Notes: generated from the sequence alone by a model not told the origin. Positions 9,219-17,468 are shown, counted from the first letter of the stretch. The stretch: DNA of 64,000 nucleotides from Desulforhopalus sp. (GCA_030247675.1 JAOTRX010000011.1:102352-166351), one strand, 5' to 3'. Program-made: numbers and translations.

Positions 9219-9716
9219 ATGACCTGCCACGTTTGCGGCAATGAGATGCCGGCGATGGGTTCCAGCTGTCCCTATTGCGGGGCAGCTATGGAGGAGCCGA
9301 CTTGTGCGGGATCAACCGTATTCATCCACAAGACGGTCAACCTTGAGGTTGGCCGGCCAGTGGTGGAGGTTGCTTTAAAGCGGTGCCGCCTGGCACTCGA
9401 TGAGGCAATTATGAATAAAGTTAGTATTATGACTTTGATTCACGGTTATGGTTCAAGCGGCAAAGGTGGAGCGATACGAGCGGAGTGTCGTAATCTGCTC
9501 GATTATTTTAAAGAAAAAGGAATGATCAGCGATTACATTGCCGGCGAGGATTTTCATAAAAAGTCAGGCAGAGTTAAGGCGCTTTTGCGACGGTATGCAC
9601 AGCTTGCCAAAGATCGAAATCTTAACCAGGGGAATCAAGGGATTACCTTGGTGATCCTGTCCTTTTCTTTTCTGTTTATTTCCTGGCGGTTCTTTGTATC
9701 GACAGCAATTTTCTAA
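9219..9716 (+). CDS. Zinc-ribbon plus Smr-domain protein
   Basis: The 165-residue protein starts with a two-knuckle zinc ribbon (CHVCG and CPYCG, residues 3-22). A small MutS-related domain follows at about residues 40-145, recognised from VNLEVGRPVVEVALKRC, the LIHGYGSSGKGGAIR loop and GITLVIL. Smr domains are nucleases or nucleic-acid binders, and their hallmark HGxGxGxLR loop is present here in altered form (HGYGSSGKGGAIR). After the normal end of the domain there are about 18 extra, strongly hydrophobic residues (FSFLFISWRFF), which could be a tail anchor or a read-through of a lost stop. It lies 33 bases after rel. Its substrate is unknown. Confidence 0.7.
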   Translation: MTCHVCGNEMPAMGSSCPYCGAAMEEPTCAGSTVFIHKTVNLEVGRPVVEVALKRCRLALDEAIMNKVSIMTLIHGYGSSGKGGAIRAECRNLLDYFKEKGMISDYIAGEDFHKKSGRVKALLRRYAQLAKDRNLNQGNQGITLVILSFSFLFISWRFFVSTAIF

Positions 9717-9773
9717 GTATCTTGGCTGTTGTAAAATGCTCTTTGTTTATTAACCTCTAGAGAGGAGTTTCTG

Positions 9774-10475
9774 ATGAAAAAATGTGTAATATCGGCAGTT
9801 TTTGGGATTTGTCTTGCCGCCCCCTGTATTTCCCAATCGGCCCCGCCAACTAGCTTCGAGGATAAGCTTAGCTACAGCATGGGGTTCGAAGTGGGCAGCT
9901 ACTTTAAAAATGCTGGTGGGGATATCCAGAAAGAGTTTCTCCTAATCGGCATTGAAGATGCCTTCAAGGGTACCAATCCGACCTTGAATGCAGACGAAAT
10001 GCTGGCGGTAAAAAAGGAGTTTGCGAGCAAGATGCAGGCCAAACAAGTGGCCAAACTCGAAGAGATGAAGACTAAGAATAAGGCAGCTGGAGAAGGATAT
10101 CTCGCTGAAAATAAAAAGAAGAAAGGCGTTAAGGTGACTGCCAGTGGTCTCCAGTATGAGGTCATTAAAAATGGTGATGGTAAAAATGCCGCACCAACCG
10201 ACACGGTCAAAGTCGAATATGTCGGAAAGCTGATCGACGGAACGGAGTTTGACAGTACCGCAAAGCACGGCGAGCCGGCCGAGTTTCAGGTCGATCAGGT
10301 TATCAAGGGTTGGAGTGAGGCCTTGCAGCTGATGAGTGCTGGCTCTAAACTGCATCTGGTGATTCCAACTGAATTGGCTTACGGTGAGAATGGCGCTGCG
10401 CCGATGATTGAGCCGAATTCGGTCCTGATCTTCGATGTGGAGATGCTTTCCATATCAAAGGCCACTCCTAAATAA
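9774..10475 (+). CDS. FKBP-type peptidyl-prolyl cis-trans isomerase, periplasmic
   Basis: Exported folding helper like FkpA/Mip. A signal peptide covers about residues 1-22 (MKKCVISAVFGICLAAP). Next comes the helical FKBP_N dimerisation region, with Lys/Glu-rich helices to about residue 115, and then a C-terminal FKBP domain with GLQYEVIKNGDG, VEYVGKLIDGTEFDST and IPTELAYGENGA. The 233-residue length matches FkpA. An AGAGGAG ribosome site lies 6-8 bases before the ATG. A 57-base gap follows the Smr gene. The gene ends ahead of the hairpin terminator at 10626, which closes the whole + strand run. Confidence 0.9.
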   Translation: MKKCVISAVFGICLAAPCISQSAPPTSFEDKLSYSMGFEVGSYFKNAGGDIQKEFLLIGIEDAFKGTNPTLNADEMLAVKKEFASKMQAKQVAKLEEMKTKNKAAGEGYLAENKKKKGVKVTASGLQYEVIKNGDGKNAAPTDTVKVEYVGKLIDGTEFDSTAKHGEPAEFQVDQVIKGWSEALQLMSAGSKLHLVIPTELAYGENGAAPMIEPNSVLIFDVEMLSISKATPK

Positions 10476-10601
10476 GCCGCTCTCAAAGAGTCCCGCGGCT
10501 CTATCCATACCGAAATCAAGCAGGGTGGAAGAGATTGCGCTGGCAATATCGCAAGAAAAAGTTTCGTCAGCCTGTCGTGGCTGTGAGTTGCAAGAAGCAT
10601 A

Positions 10602-10622
10602 GGGGGAAAGCAAAATTTCCCC
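10602..10622 (+). repeat. Small inverted repeat before the fkpA-side terminator
   Basis: GGGGAAA and TTTCCCC face each other across six bases (GCAAAA) in the 150-base gap after the FKBP gene, just ahead of the terminator hairpin. It could be part of a long 3' UTR or of a small RNA ending at the same terminator. No promoter is obvious. Confidence 0.3.
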
Positions 10623-10625
10623 GCT

Positions 10626-10661
10626 GGCCGTCCGGGAGCGTATCCCGGGCGGCCTTTTTTT
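10626..10661 (+). terminator. Rho-independent terminator, + strand
   Basis: A 12-bp GC-rich stem (GGCCGTCCGGGA pairing TCCCGGGCGGCC with one G-U pair), a 5-base loop and seven T residues. It serves the uppS-to-FKBP strand. Its T tract reaches the stop codon of the converging permease gene. The opposite strand has no T tract after the stem. Confidence 0.9.
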
Positions 10662-11748
10662 AACGATCGTCTTTTGCCAGAAGAACGAGCCCGGCGATAG
10701 AGAAGATAATATGGATGCTTGTCGCTGCGATCACCGGTGAGACATAGCCGGCGGTGGCCAGCGATTGCAGCGCTCCCCAAATGCCCCAGGCAACAAAAGC
10801 CAGACCGCAACTAGCTGGAATAGCAATCGAAAGATCACGGCCCCACTTGCGGTAAGAAAACAGTAGGATGGGCAAGCCGAGGAGAAGCAGGGGGATGCCG
10901 AGAAGAATATAGGAAACACGGCCAAGAAAACTCGTCCAGGCGGCACGGACCTCATGTTCGACCTCCGTCCGGCCGATTTCCTGGTACAGACCAAGTAGTG
11001 ACTGTTCAGCCGATTTGTTTACGGGGATTAAAAAGTCTTCAGGTTTTTCAGGAAATTCGAACTCGTTGACTGAGTAATTATTGATGGTATAGCGGCCGTT
11101 CTCCTGGCGCTGCTGGATTTGACCATTGCGCAAGATCCAGTGATCAGTATTTTTGTTCCATCTTGCAATACCGGCAGTTACAAGAGAGTCGATGTTATAG
11201 CTTTCATCCCACCTGGAGTAAGAAAAATTATAAAAAATATGATGTTTTGGATTGGGCCAAGCGAAGGAATAGAAGCCGTCGGCCCCCCGGTAATAATAGC
11301 GGTTGTTGCGGAGTATTCCTAGGGGCACCTTGCCTTTAAGCTGTTCGAACCAGATAGTATTGGTCCTTGATACGGTTACCGGCAAAAGCCATTGGGCTGA
11401 AGCGACAAAAAGCAGAGTGAAAACAACCGAACCGATGACAATTGGGCGGATGATCAGACGCAAAGGCAAGCCGCCGGCCTTCAGTGCAGTAAGCTCATTG
11501 GAGTGATTGAGAATGCCCAAGCTGATGACACCAGCGAGGAGAATAAAGACAGGCCCCAGCTGGTCTACAATAAAAGGGATGGTAAGAAGAAAATATTCCA
11601 AGGCCAGTTTGAGGGGCTTGCCGGCGTTCACGAAGTCATCGTATTTCTCAAAGAAATCAACGAGGAGGTAAATGGCGACGAAACCACTGTTGACGGTTAA
11701 GAAATATTTGACAAACTGCTGAAGTAAATATCGGTTGAGCAGATTCAC
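10660..11748 (-). CDS. LPS export permease, LptF/LptG (YjgP/YjgQ) family
   Basis: Inner-membrane half-transporter of the Lpt machine that pulls lipopolysaccharide from the inner membrane towards the outer membrane with LptB and LptC. The 362 residues have an N-terminal RYLLQQFVKYF start, about three membrane spans, a periplasmic beta-jellyroll region at about residues 120-260, and three C-terminal spans. The ELTALKAGG segment is the coupling-helix region typical of the family. Only one such gene is in the window, whereas most genomes have an lptF-lptG pair. The sequence looks nearer LptG, but that assignment is uncertain. It is transcribed towards fkpA. Confidence 0.82.
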   Translation of the reverse strand: MNLLNRYLLQQFVKYFLTVNSGFVAIYLLVDFFEKYDDFVNAGKPLKLALEYFLLTIPFIVDQLGPVFILLAGVISLGILNHSNELTALKAGGLPLRLIIRPIVIGSVVFTLLFVASAQWLLPVTVSRTNTIWFEQLKGKVPLGILRNNRYYYRGADGFYSFAWPNPKHHIFYNFSYSRWDESYNIDSLVTAGIARWNKNTDHWILRNGQIQQRQENGRYTINNYSVNEFEFPEKPEDFLIPVNKSAEQSLLGLYQEIGRTEVEHEVRAAWTSFLGRVSYILLGIPLLLLGLPILLFSYRKWGRDLSIAIPASCGLAFVAWGIWGALQSLATAGYVSPVIAATSIHIIFSIAGLVLLAKDDR

Positions 11749-12387
11749 TCAAAACCTCGCAAAGGAAACAATTGACAACAGGGTTCCACGCCACAAAACC
11801 AGAGCCCGCTATTCACCTCAGAAGAAGGAGGTTGCGTAGCACCTCGGTAGTAATTCAGGGAAGAGGCCTCTCGCCAGTTTGGTAATGATTAAGGAGGTAT
11901 TCTTTTCTAGCTTTCCACATTGGTCAACGCCAAGGATACGTGGCCCAAGGTACATTATTGCCGACCTTCTGTCGAGGGAGGCCTATTGCGGCATTGGTTC
12001 AGTTGTAGGTAACATTATCACTGGTCTGCGTCAATATCGGCCTTCGTGTACCATGGCAATTTTTCAAGGTCTTGCATTGCGTGTCATGGCTATGGTATAG
12101 TCGATCCCTGTATTAGAGCCTTTTGGGTTTGAACTAGTTGGAGTTATTAGATATTGGCTGGTGCTGAACTGTTCTGTTTGCACTGTTGTGCGGGAATTGG
12201 ACAGGACGTATTTCAACAGGAGGTGGCTGGTATTGAGGAATGCGATCGATGGTTGTCGTCTTGCCTTGCAAGATTTCAGCTGAGGAGATCGATTGCGGCG
12301 AGATTATGCAATGGTAAACGGGCTGCTTGGGTTCACCGCTTGTTCACTTGGTTGCGTCTTTAGTCCAATACCACTGTTACCGTATTT
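11749..12387. other. 639-base non-coding stretch between the permease and DHH genes
   Basis: No convincing gene is seen. Two open frames on the + strand (11879-12100 and 12154-12363) have no recognisable protein, no good ribosome site and no protein-like composition. No tRNA, tmRNA, RNase P, 6S or SRP RNA signature was found by reading. The left part should hold the permease promoter, and the right part a long leader for the DHH gene. A short hairpin, GGAGGTTGCGTAGCACCTC, sits near 11826. Confidence 0.5.
12072..12101 (+). promoter_or_regulatory. Candidate sigma-70 promoter for the DHH gene
   Basis: TTGCAT at 12072-12077 and TATAGT at 12096-12101 are separated by 18 bases. If used, it leaves a leader of about 280 bases before the ATG at 12388. 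Confidence 0.35.
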
Positions 12388-13407
12388 ATGGCGCACAAGC
12401 GAAAGAAAAAAGACCCTTCCCAGTGCAAACAACCGGTAAAAAGTACTGCTTCGGATCGTTTGCATGCCTTCTGGAGTCTCTTCGTCAAAGAAGATGATGT
12501 ACTTGTCCTCATTAACGCCGATCCTGACGCCCTGGCTGCTGCCTTGGCGGTTAGAAGGCTGCTCCGCTACAAGGTCAAGAGCGTAACAATTGCCCATCCC
12601 AACGAGATCAGGCGCCTCAATAATATGGCGATGGTCGAAAGGCTGAAGATACCTCTTGAGCGTTTGAAAGACATCAAGATTGAAAATTACAGTAAGCGGG
12701 TGATGGTTGATTCTCAGCCGGATCACTTGCCCTGTTTCGAAAAAATCAAGATACACGCGGTCATCGATCACCACCCAGCCGGCCATGTTGAGGGGGTGGA
12801 GTTTGTTGACATCCGCCCGGAGTATGGGGCGACCTCCTCCATGGCGGTTGAGTATCTGCGGGCTGCCGGTATGAAACCTTCGGTGGCTCTCGCCACCGCC
12901 CTATTTTACGGGATAAAGGTAGACACCCACGATTTTGAGCAAAAATCGGTTCTTGCCGATGGCATTTCCTTCCGCTATCTTTTTAATATTGCCAACAGAG
13001 ATTTGGTTCGAAAGTTCGAACTCACCGATTTGCGGCGTTCAGAGCTTCGATACTTTGCCCTGGCATTGGCTGAACTGAAATATTCCAAAGGACGATACTT
13101 TACCCACCTGGGTAGGGTGAGAAGTCCCGACGTTCTTGTGATTGTTGCAGATTTTCTCAATCATGTTGGGGAGATAGACTGGGCATTCGTGTCAGGAATT
13201 CATGGTGAAAAGTTGGTGGTGATCTTTCGATGCGATGGGTACCGCAAAAATGCTGGAAAACTCGCGGAAAGGATATTCGGACTCATCGGATCGGCAGGTG
13301 GCCATAAGGGTGCGGCACGGGCTGAGATTCCGCTAAAAAGCCTGCAACTTGGTGAAAAGGAGTTTACTTCTGATACGCTGAAGCGTGTTATTATGCATCA
13401 TATTTAA
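12388..13407 (+). CDS. DHH-family phosphoesterase (NrnA-like)
   Basis: Manganese-dependent DHH/DHHA1 protein, likely a nanoRNase or pAp phosphatase, degrading very short RNA or related phosphodiesters. The 339 residues begin with a basic tail (AHKRKKKDPSQ). They then show the metal motifs in order: NADPDALAAA (about 50), VMVDSQP (about 108), the namesake VIDHHPA (about 127) and YGIKVDTHD. The C-terminal DHHA1 substrate motif is GSAGGHKGAARAEIP. The basic N-terminal extension of about 25 residues is not part of the fold. No ribosome site is clear before the ATG. It stands alone, 145 bases before the glgC pair. Confidence 0.82.
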   Translation: MAHKRKKKDPSQCKQPVKSTASDRLHAFWSLFVKEDDVLVLINADPDALAAALAVRRLLRYKVKSVTIAHPNEIRRLNNMAMVERLKIPLERLKDIKIENYSKRVMVDSQPDHLPCFEKIKIHAVIDHHPAGHVEGVEFVDIRPEYGATSSMAVEYLRAAGMKPSVALATALFYGIKVDTHDFEQKSVLADGISFRYLFNIANRDLVRKFELTDLRRSELRYFALALAELKYSKGRYFTHLGRVRSPDVLVIVADFLNHVGEIDWAFVSGIHGEKLVVIFRCDGYRKNAGKLAERIFGLIGSAGGHKGAARAEIPLKSLQLGEKEFTSDTLKRVIMHHI

Positions 13408-13552
13408 TGTTATTTTGATTTTTCCCTCCTGAAGGGTTGCACATGGGGCCAATTGCCTTTACCATAAGGTAATTTCTTTGATAAGAGCGGTGAATAGTTG
13501 ATTATTCCCCTCGTGGTTTTATCGAGGCCCAACGTCCTCCTTGAGGTGCAAT

Positions 13553-14806
13553 ATGCTCAAACCTACTACGCTGGCGATGATTTTGGCAGGAGGCAGGGTC
13601 GACGAGCTTAACGTCTTGACCTATTACCGTCCCAAATCGGCAGTCCCTTTCGGTGGGCTTGGCCGGGTCATTGACTTCTCTCTGAGCAATCTCATGAATT
13701 CCGGGATAGAACAGGTGGCTATTCTCAGCCAGTACCGGAGTTACTCCCTTATCAATCATATCGGCAACGGAGCTGCCTGGGATATGATAGGGCGCTATCG
13801 GCAAATTTCCATCCTTCCGCCATTTCTTGGAACCGAGGCAGCTGATTGGTATCGCGGGCCAGCCGATGCCATCTTTAAGAATCTCGATTATGTCCACTAC
13901 CACGATCCCGAAGAGATTTTGATCCTGTCGGGGGATCATATCTACAAGATGGATTATCAGGATATGATTGATTACCACATTGCCAAAGACGCCGATCTCA
14001 CAATTGCCTTTACCAAGGTTCCCTTTAAGGGGGCCGACCGTTTTGGCATTGCCACCCTTAATGATGAGGATGGCGATAGAGGTGGACGAGTAGTCAACTA
14101 TTGGGAAAAGCCGGAAAACCCTGAGTCGGATTGGGCGTCAATGACCGTGCTTTGTTTTAAACCCGAGGTGTTGTACCAGGCACTGGAAAAAAATCAGGAG
14201 GGTGATTCGTATCATTTCGGCAGGGATATCATTCCTGTTTTACTCAAACAAAATTGCCGGGTCTACGGCTATAAATTCTGCGGGTATTGGGGGTATACAC
14301 GGACCATCAATGAATACTGGCAGTCGAATATGGACCTTCTTGGCAAGGAACCACGCATTGATATGGAGAAGTGGGTATTTCGAACCAACCTCGACCACCG
14401 GAGTATTCGCGACTTTGAACCAGCGTACATAGGTGACAATGCTGTCGTCCAGAACAGCTTGGTGTATAATGGTTGTAAGGTTGAGGGAAAAGTTAGGAAC
14501 TCTATCCTTTTTCCGGGGGTTCAGGTGGGGAAGGGCGCTGTTGTGGAAAATTCTGTTTTATTTTTCAGCAATCAGATCAAAGAGAATTGCCGGTTAAATA
14601 AGGTCGTTGCCGATGTGAACAGTGTCTTTGGCAAAAACGTGGTCATTGGCCCGGAGGTTTGTGATGAAAGCACCGAGGTCACGGTCATTGGCTGGAAAAA
14701 TGAGGTGCCGGATAATACCGTAATTGGTGAGGGTGCGACAATCTATCCGGATCTTGGCCAAACTAACTGGCCTGATTGTGTCAAAGCCGGCGAGGTGTTG
14801 CGATGA
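13553..14806 (+). CDS. Glucose-1-phosphate adenylyltransferase homologue, variant loop
   Basis: First of two tandem GlgC-family genes. The family makes ADP-glucose for glycogen. The 417 residues have a nucleotidyltransferase domain with ILSGDHIYKMDY (catalytic Asp) and NYWEKPENP (glucose-1-P lysine), then a left-handed beta-helix. The N-terminal loop reads LAGGRVDELNVLTYYRPKSAVPFGG (partial quote: GGRVDELNVLTYYRPKSA), so the usual GxGxRL is changed and the loop Arg is lost. This suggests a regulatory or altered subunit paired with the second gene, though it may be a normal lineage variant. The ATG at 13553 has GAGG 6 bases upstream. A TTG at 13541 is less likely. The stop overlaps the next start by 4 bases. 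Confidence 0.85.
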   Translation: MLKPTTLAMILAGGRVDELNVLTYYRPKSAVPFGGLGRVIDFSLSNLMNSGIEQVAILSQYRSYSLINHIGNGAAWDMIGRYRQISILPPFLGTEAADWYRGPADAIFKNLDYVHYHDPEEILILSGDHIYKMDYQDMIDYHIAKDADLTIAFTKVPFKGADRFGIATLNDEDGDRGGRVVNYWEKPENPESDWASMTVLCFKPEVLYQALEKNQEGDSYHFGRDIIPVLLKQNCRVYGYKFCGYWGYTRTINEYWQSNMDLLGKEPRIDMEKWVFRTNLDHRSIRDFEPAYIGDNAVVQNSLVYNGCKVEGKVRNSILFPGVQVGKGAVVENSVLFFSNQIKENCRLNKVVADVNSVFGKNVVIGPEVCDESTEVTVIGWKNEVPDNTVIGEGATIYPDLGQTNWPDCVKAGEVLR

Positions 14807-16086
14807 AAAGAGTGAAAGAGGCACTAGTTCTCCTCCTTGCAGGAGGTGTTGGTAGCAGGTTGAATATTCTGGTCCAGAAGCGCGCCAAACCAGCTGTGCC
14901 CTTTGCTGGGATTTACCGGATAATTGATTTTAGCCTCAGCAACGTCATGAATAGCGGGCTTACCAAGGTTGGGGTACTCACTCAATATAAACCGCTGTCG
15001 TTGATGAGCCATCTGGGAACAGGCGAGGCCTGGGACCTTACCGGGAGAAGCCGAGGGATTAAAATTCTGCCGCCGCGAACCGGAGAAAAAGAATCTGATT
15101 GGTACCAAGGAACAGCCGACGCAGTGAGAAGAAATATTGATTTTCTTGCACATAATCAAGCGGAAGAGGTTGTTGTTCTATCCGGTGACCACATCTATCG
15201 GATGGATTTCGATGCGATGATAGAATACCATCGATCAAAGAAGGCCGATGTGACGATCGCGATGATGGCTGTGCCGAAAAGCCAGATCCATCAATTTGGG
15301 GCGGGGATCGTTGATCGTAATGATCGGATCATTGACTGGGAGGAGAAGCCGAAAGAGGCAAAGACCAATCTCGCCTCCATGGGGATCTATGTTTTTGATT
15401 ACAAATATCTGCTCAAGGCTCTAGCCCATGACAGGGAGGAGCACGATTTTGGTATGCATATCCTGCCTAGGGCTATCGCCGAAGACAATGTCTTCGCCTA
15501 TCCTTTTTATGGATATTGGCGCGATGTCGGGACAATCCAGGCGTATTGGGAAGCCAATATGGATGTCCTGAGAAAAGACAGCGGCATTTCTCCTCAGAGA
15601 TGGCAAATCAGGACCAATATCGACACCGAAGGGCGGACTGCCGATCGCGCTCCTGCCCGTTTCGGCCAAGGGTGTCACCTTAAAAACTGCATGGTTTCCT
15701 CCGGCAGCCTTATTCGCGGAACGGTAATTAACTCGGTATTGTCTCCCGGAGTCGTAGTCGAAGAAGGGGCGGTGGTTAAGGATTCTATCCTTTTTGAAGA
15801 TTGCGTTGTCAAGGAAGGCGCGGTTGTTGATCTCGCCATTATGGACAAACGTGTGCAGGTAGGCGCGAATGCCACCATTGGTTACGGAGACAATCACACC
15901 TGCGCCAATCGCCGCAAACCCAGCCATCTCTACACAGGAATCACTCTCGTTGGAAAAGGGGCGAGAATTCCTAATGAGCAGAAGATAGGAAGAAACTGTG
16001 TCATAGACAGTGGTGTGCCGGAGAGCTTTTTCCCCGGAAGGGTGTTGGAGGACGGCGAATCGTTGTTGAACAGCGATGAAAGCTAG
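14803..16086 (+). CDS. glgC: Glucose-1-phosphate adenylyltransferase
   Basis: Second GlgC copy, 427 residues, making ADP-glucose from ATP and glucose-1-phosphate for glycogen synthesis. It keeps the classical fingerprint: LLLAGGVGSRLNILVQ, then RAKPAVPFAG, VVLSGDHIYRMDF with the catalytic Asp, and IDWEEKP with the sugar-phosphate lysine. The C-terminal third is a hexapeptide beta-helix. The ATG overlaps the previous stop (ATGA) and has GAGG upstream, which implies coupled translation and fits a hetero-oligomer of both products. No glycogen synthase or branching enzyme lies in the window. It ends 135 bases before tRNA-Arg. Confidence 0.9.
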   Translation: MKRVKEALVLLLAGGVGSRLNILVQKRAKPAVPFAGIYRIIDFSLSNVMNSGLTKVGVLTQYKPLSLMSHLGTGEAWDLTGRSRGIKILPPRTGEKESDWYQGTADAVRRNIDFLAHNQAEEVVVLSGDHIYRMDFDAMIEYHRSKKADVTIAMMAVPKSQIHQFGAGIVDRNDRIIDWEEKPKEAKTNLASMGIYVFDYKYLLKALAHDREEHDFGMHILPRAIAEDNVFAYPFYGYWRDVGTIQAYWEANMDVLRKDSGISPQRWQIRTNIDTEGRTADRAPARFGQGCHLKNCMVSSGSLIRGTVINSVLSPGVVVEEGAVVKDSILFEDCVVKEGAVVDLAIMDKRVQVGANATIGYGDNHTCANRRKPSHLYTGITLVGKGARIPNEQKIGRNCVIDSGVPESFFPGRVLEDGESLLNSDES

Positions 16087-16166
16087 GAGACAGGCTGATT
16101 GCCTGGTGTTCGAAGGTATCGGATTTCGAAAGACGAATGGCAGTGTAGGAGAACAGATTAAAAAGA

Positions 16167-16194
16167 TTGCGCTTTGAAAAATCTTAGGTATTAT
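16167..16194 (+). promoter_or_regulatory. Candidate promoter of tRNA-Arg
   Basis: TTGCGC at 16167-16172 and TATTAT at 16189-16194 are separated by 16 bases and end 26 bases before the mature tRNA 5' end, a normal place for a tRNA promoter. Confidence 0.5.
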
Positions 16195-16220
16195 TCCGCC
16201 TGATTTTTAAATAGTCAGTT

Positions 16221-16296
16221 GCCCTCGTAGCTCAGGGGATAGAGCACAGGATTCCTAATCCTGGTGTCGGCGGTTCGATTCCGCCCGAGGGTACCA
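16221..16296 (+). tRNA. tRNA-Arg (anticodon CCT), CCA encoded
   Basis: A 76-base cloverleaf including CCA. The acceptor GCCCTCG pairs CGAGGGT, with a G-U at the top pair. The anticodon stem CAGGA/TCCTG holds loop TTCCTAA, giving anticodon CCT, which reads AGG. The T arm is GGCGG-TTCGATT-CCGCC. From base 16250 on, the tRNA is part of the left direct repeat, so its 3' half was probably supplied by the integrated element. A hairpin terminator follows at 16306. Confidence 0.95.
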
Positions 16297-16399
16297 ATGT
16301 CATTGAAAGGATTAACAGGTGATTTCAACTTGTTAATCCTTTTCTTGTTTGCTGGGGCTGCTCTTTAATCTCATGACAGGAATTGTTTGTGTGTTGTTT
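16250..16399 (+). repeat. Left attachment repeat (attL) of the integrated element
   Basis: 150 bases from the anticodon loop of tRNA-Arg to 103 bases beyond its CCA. They match 21764-21913 at 144 positions. All six differences fall in the T stem (16270-16272 and 16282-16284). Confidence 0.9.
16306..16350 (+). terminator. Terminator of tRNA-Arg
   Basis: AAAGGATTAACA at 16306-16317 pairs with TGTTAATCCTTT at 16331-16342, followed by a T-rich tract. The same hairpin is repeated at 21820-21864 in the right copy of the direct repeat. Confidence 0.8.
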
Positions 16400-16433
16400 A
16401 TGTGTGAATTGTTAACTCGCAGATAATAACCTT

Positions 16434-16943
16434 TTAATTTTCTTGATTTTCCTTCTCTTGTTTTTCCGTTTCATCCAGATCTATTTCCTGCTGACCATCC
16501 AGATCTATTTTCTGCTGCAAAAGTATTTTATTGTTAACAAGGACAGGGATCTGAGTTGCTTTCCTCCAGTTTCGCTGAGCTCCAACTTTGTACTCCAATA
16601 CTATGAAATAGAGTCCTTTCTTCTTCAGTTTCATTTGTGACACGTCCATATGAAACTCTGCAAACATGGTGTTTGCTTCCATGCCAAATTCATGTTCACC
16701 AATAATATCAGGTTTACTCGACTGGTGTTTCATAGAAAACTTCATGTTAACAGTTTCTGGTGTGTCTTTGTTGTCATGAAACCATTTCGTGTTGATCGAG
16801 AATGAAGAAAGGGTTAACTCACCTGTTTCTTTGTTTATTTTACTTAAAGGAATTGAATTCAGTGTATTAATATAACTGAGTGAACTTTGCTTTTGATTAG
16901 TTAGTACATGTTGGCATAGTACGGTCCAAACGTGATGTATCAT
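16434..16943 (-). CDS. Unknown protein, third gene of the hicAB operon
   Basis: A 169-residue soluble protein that I do not firmly recognise. The opening IHHVWTVLCQHVLTNQKQ followed by SLSYINTLN, and the later GLYFIVLEYKV and TQIPVLV, faintly recall the DUF6941-type beta-sandwich proteins. The tail is very acidic and polar, with an 8-residue unit repeated twice (QQKIDLDG, QQEIDLDE) encoded by a 24-base tandem repeat at 16472-16519. It starts 15 bases after the hicB stop, with AAAGG 7 bases before the ATG, so it should be made from the same message as hicA and hicB. A role as toxin modulator, or an unrelated cargo role, cannot be told apart. Confidence 0.6.
   Translation of the reverse strand: MIHHVWTVLCQHVLTNQKQSSLSYINTLNSIPLSKINKETGELTLSSFSINTKWFHDNKDTPETVNMKFSMKHQSSKPDIIGEHEFGMEANTMFAEFHMDVSQMKLKKKGLYFIVLEYKVGAQRNWRKATQIPVLVNNKILLQQKIDLDGQQEIDLDETEKQEKENQEN
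16472..16519 (+). repeat. 24-base tandem repeat, two copies
   Basis: Units at 16472-16495 and 16496-16519 share CATCCAGATCTATTT and CTGCTG with few mismatches. The repeat lies inside the preceding unknown gene and encodes the duplicated QQ-IDLD- unit in frame. Confidence 0.75.
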
Positions 16944-16958
16944 TGTAAACCTTTAGCT

Positions 16959-17468
16959 TTAATTTGTATGTTTTGTCCACCTAGGGGCGTCAAAATCTAC
17001 TCTTTCTTTTAATTCTAAAAAATTTGTTTCTGCGTTTTGGTGTTTGGTCTGCACAGAGTTGGGCTGAGTTGCATCTATTTTGACTATTTGAATATCGATT
17101 TTTGGGGATGTCGGTAATCGACTTTGCTTCAATCTTGCAAGCTTCTCTGTAATTGCCTCTTTGCAAAAATCATTTAGATTTTGTCCTCGTTTGCTTGCTT
17201 CAACAGCAGCCTCTTTGTGGATTGATTCGCCTACTCTGATGTTGAAAGAACCTTTGAAAGCCTTTTGTGGTTGCCGTCCCAATAGTTTGCAAGTCTCAAG
17301 GTAATCATCTACAGCTGCTTTAAATTCTTTATTTAGACTATCAAGATTGTCAGCTTCGTAAGTGATTAAATCGTTTATAAACAAAATGTTGCCATGAAGA
17401 ATCTGATCTTCTAGATCAAAATCCACCGAACCAAAGTAGTCTTTGTAATTTAAGTTTTTCGTTTTCAT
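16959..17468 (-). CDS. hicB: HicB-family antitoxin with RHH-type C-terminus
   Basis: Antitoxin of a type II HicAB pair. The N-terminal half, at about residues 1-65, is the degraded RNase-H-like HicB fold (LNYKDYFGSVDFDLEDQI and the YLETCKLLG helix). Residues 70-115 (GSFNIRVGESIHKEAAVEA, then NDFCKEAITEKL) form the ribbon-helix-helix DNA-binding part seen in long HicB proteins. A 50-residue polar tail follows. The start overlaps the hicA stop by 4 bases, the standard arrangement. It probably represses its own operon through the palindrome at 17754-17780. Confidence 0.85.
   Translation of the reverse strand: MKTKNLNYKDYFGSVDFDLEDQILHGNILFINDLITYEADNLDSLNKEFKAAVDDYLETCKLLGRQPQKAFKGSFNIRVGESIHKEAAVEASKRGQNLNDFCKEAITEKLARLKQSRLPTSPKIDIQIVKIDATQPNSVQTKHQNAETNFLELKERVDFDAPRWTKHTN

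Noticed and set aside
11879..12363. Two short + strand frames in the permease-DHH gap
   Set aside because: No ribosome site, no recognisable sequence, and the first one lies across promoter-like DNA.
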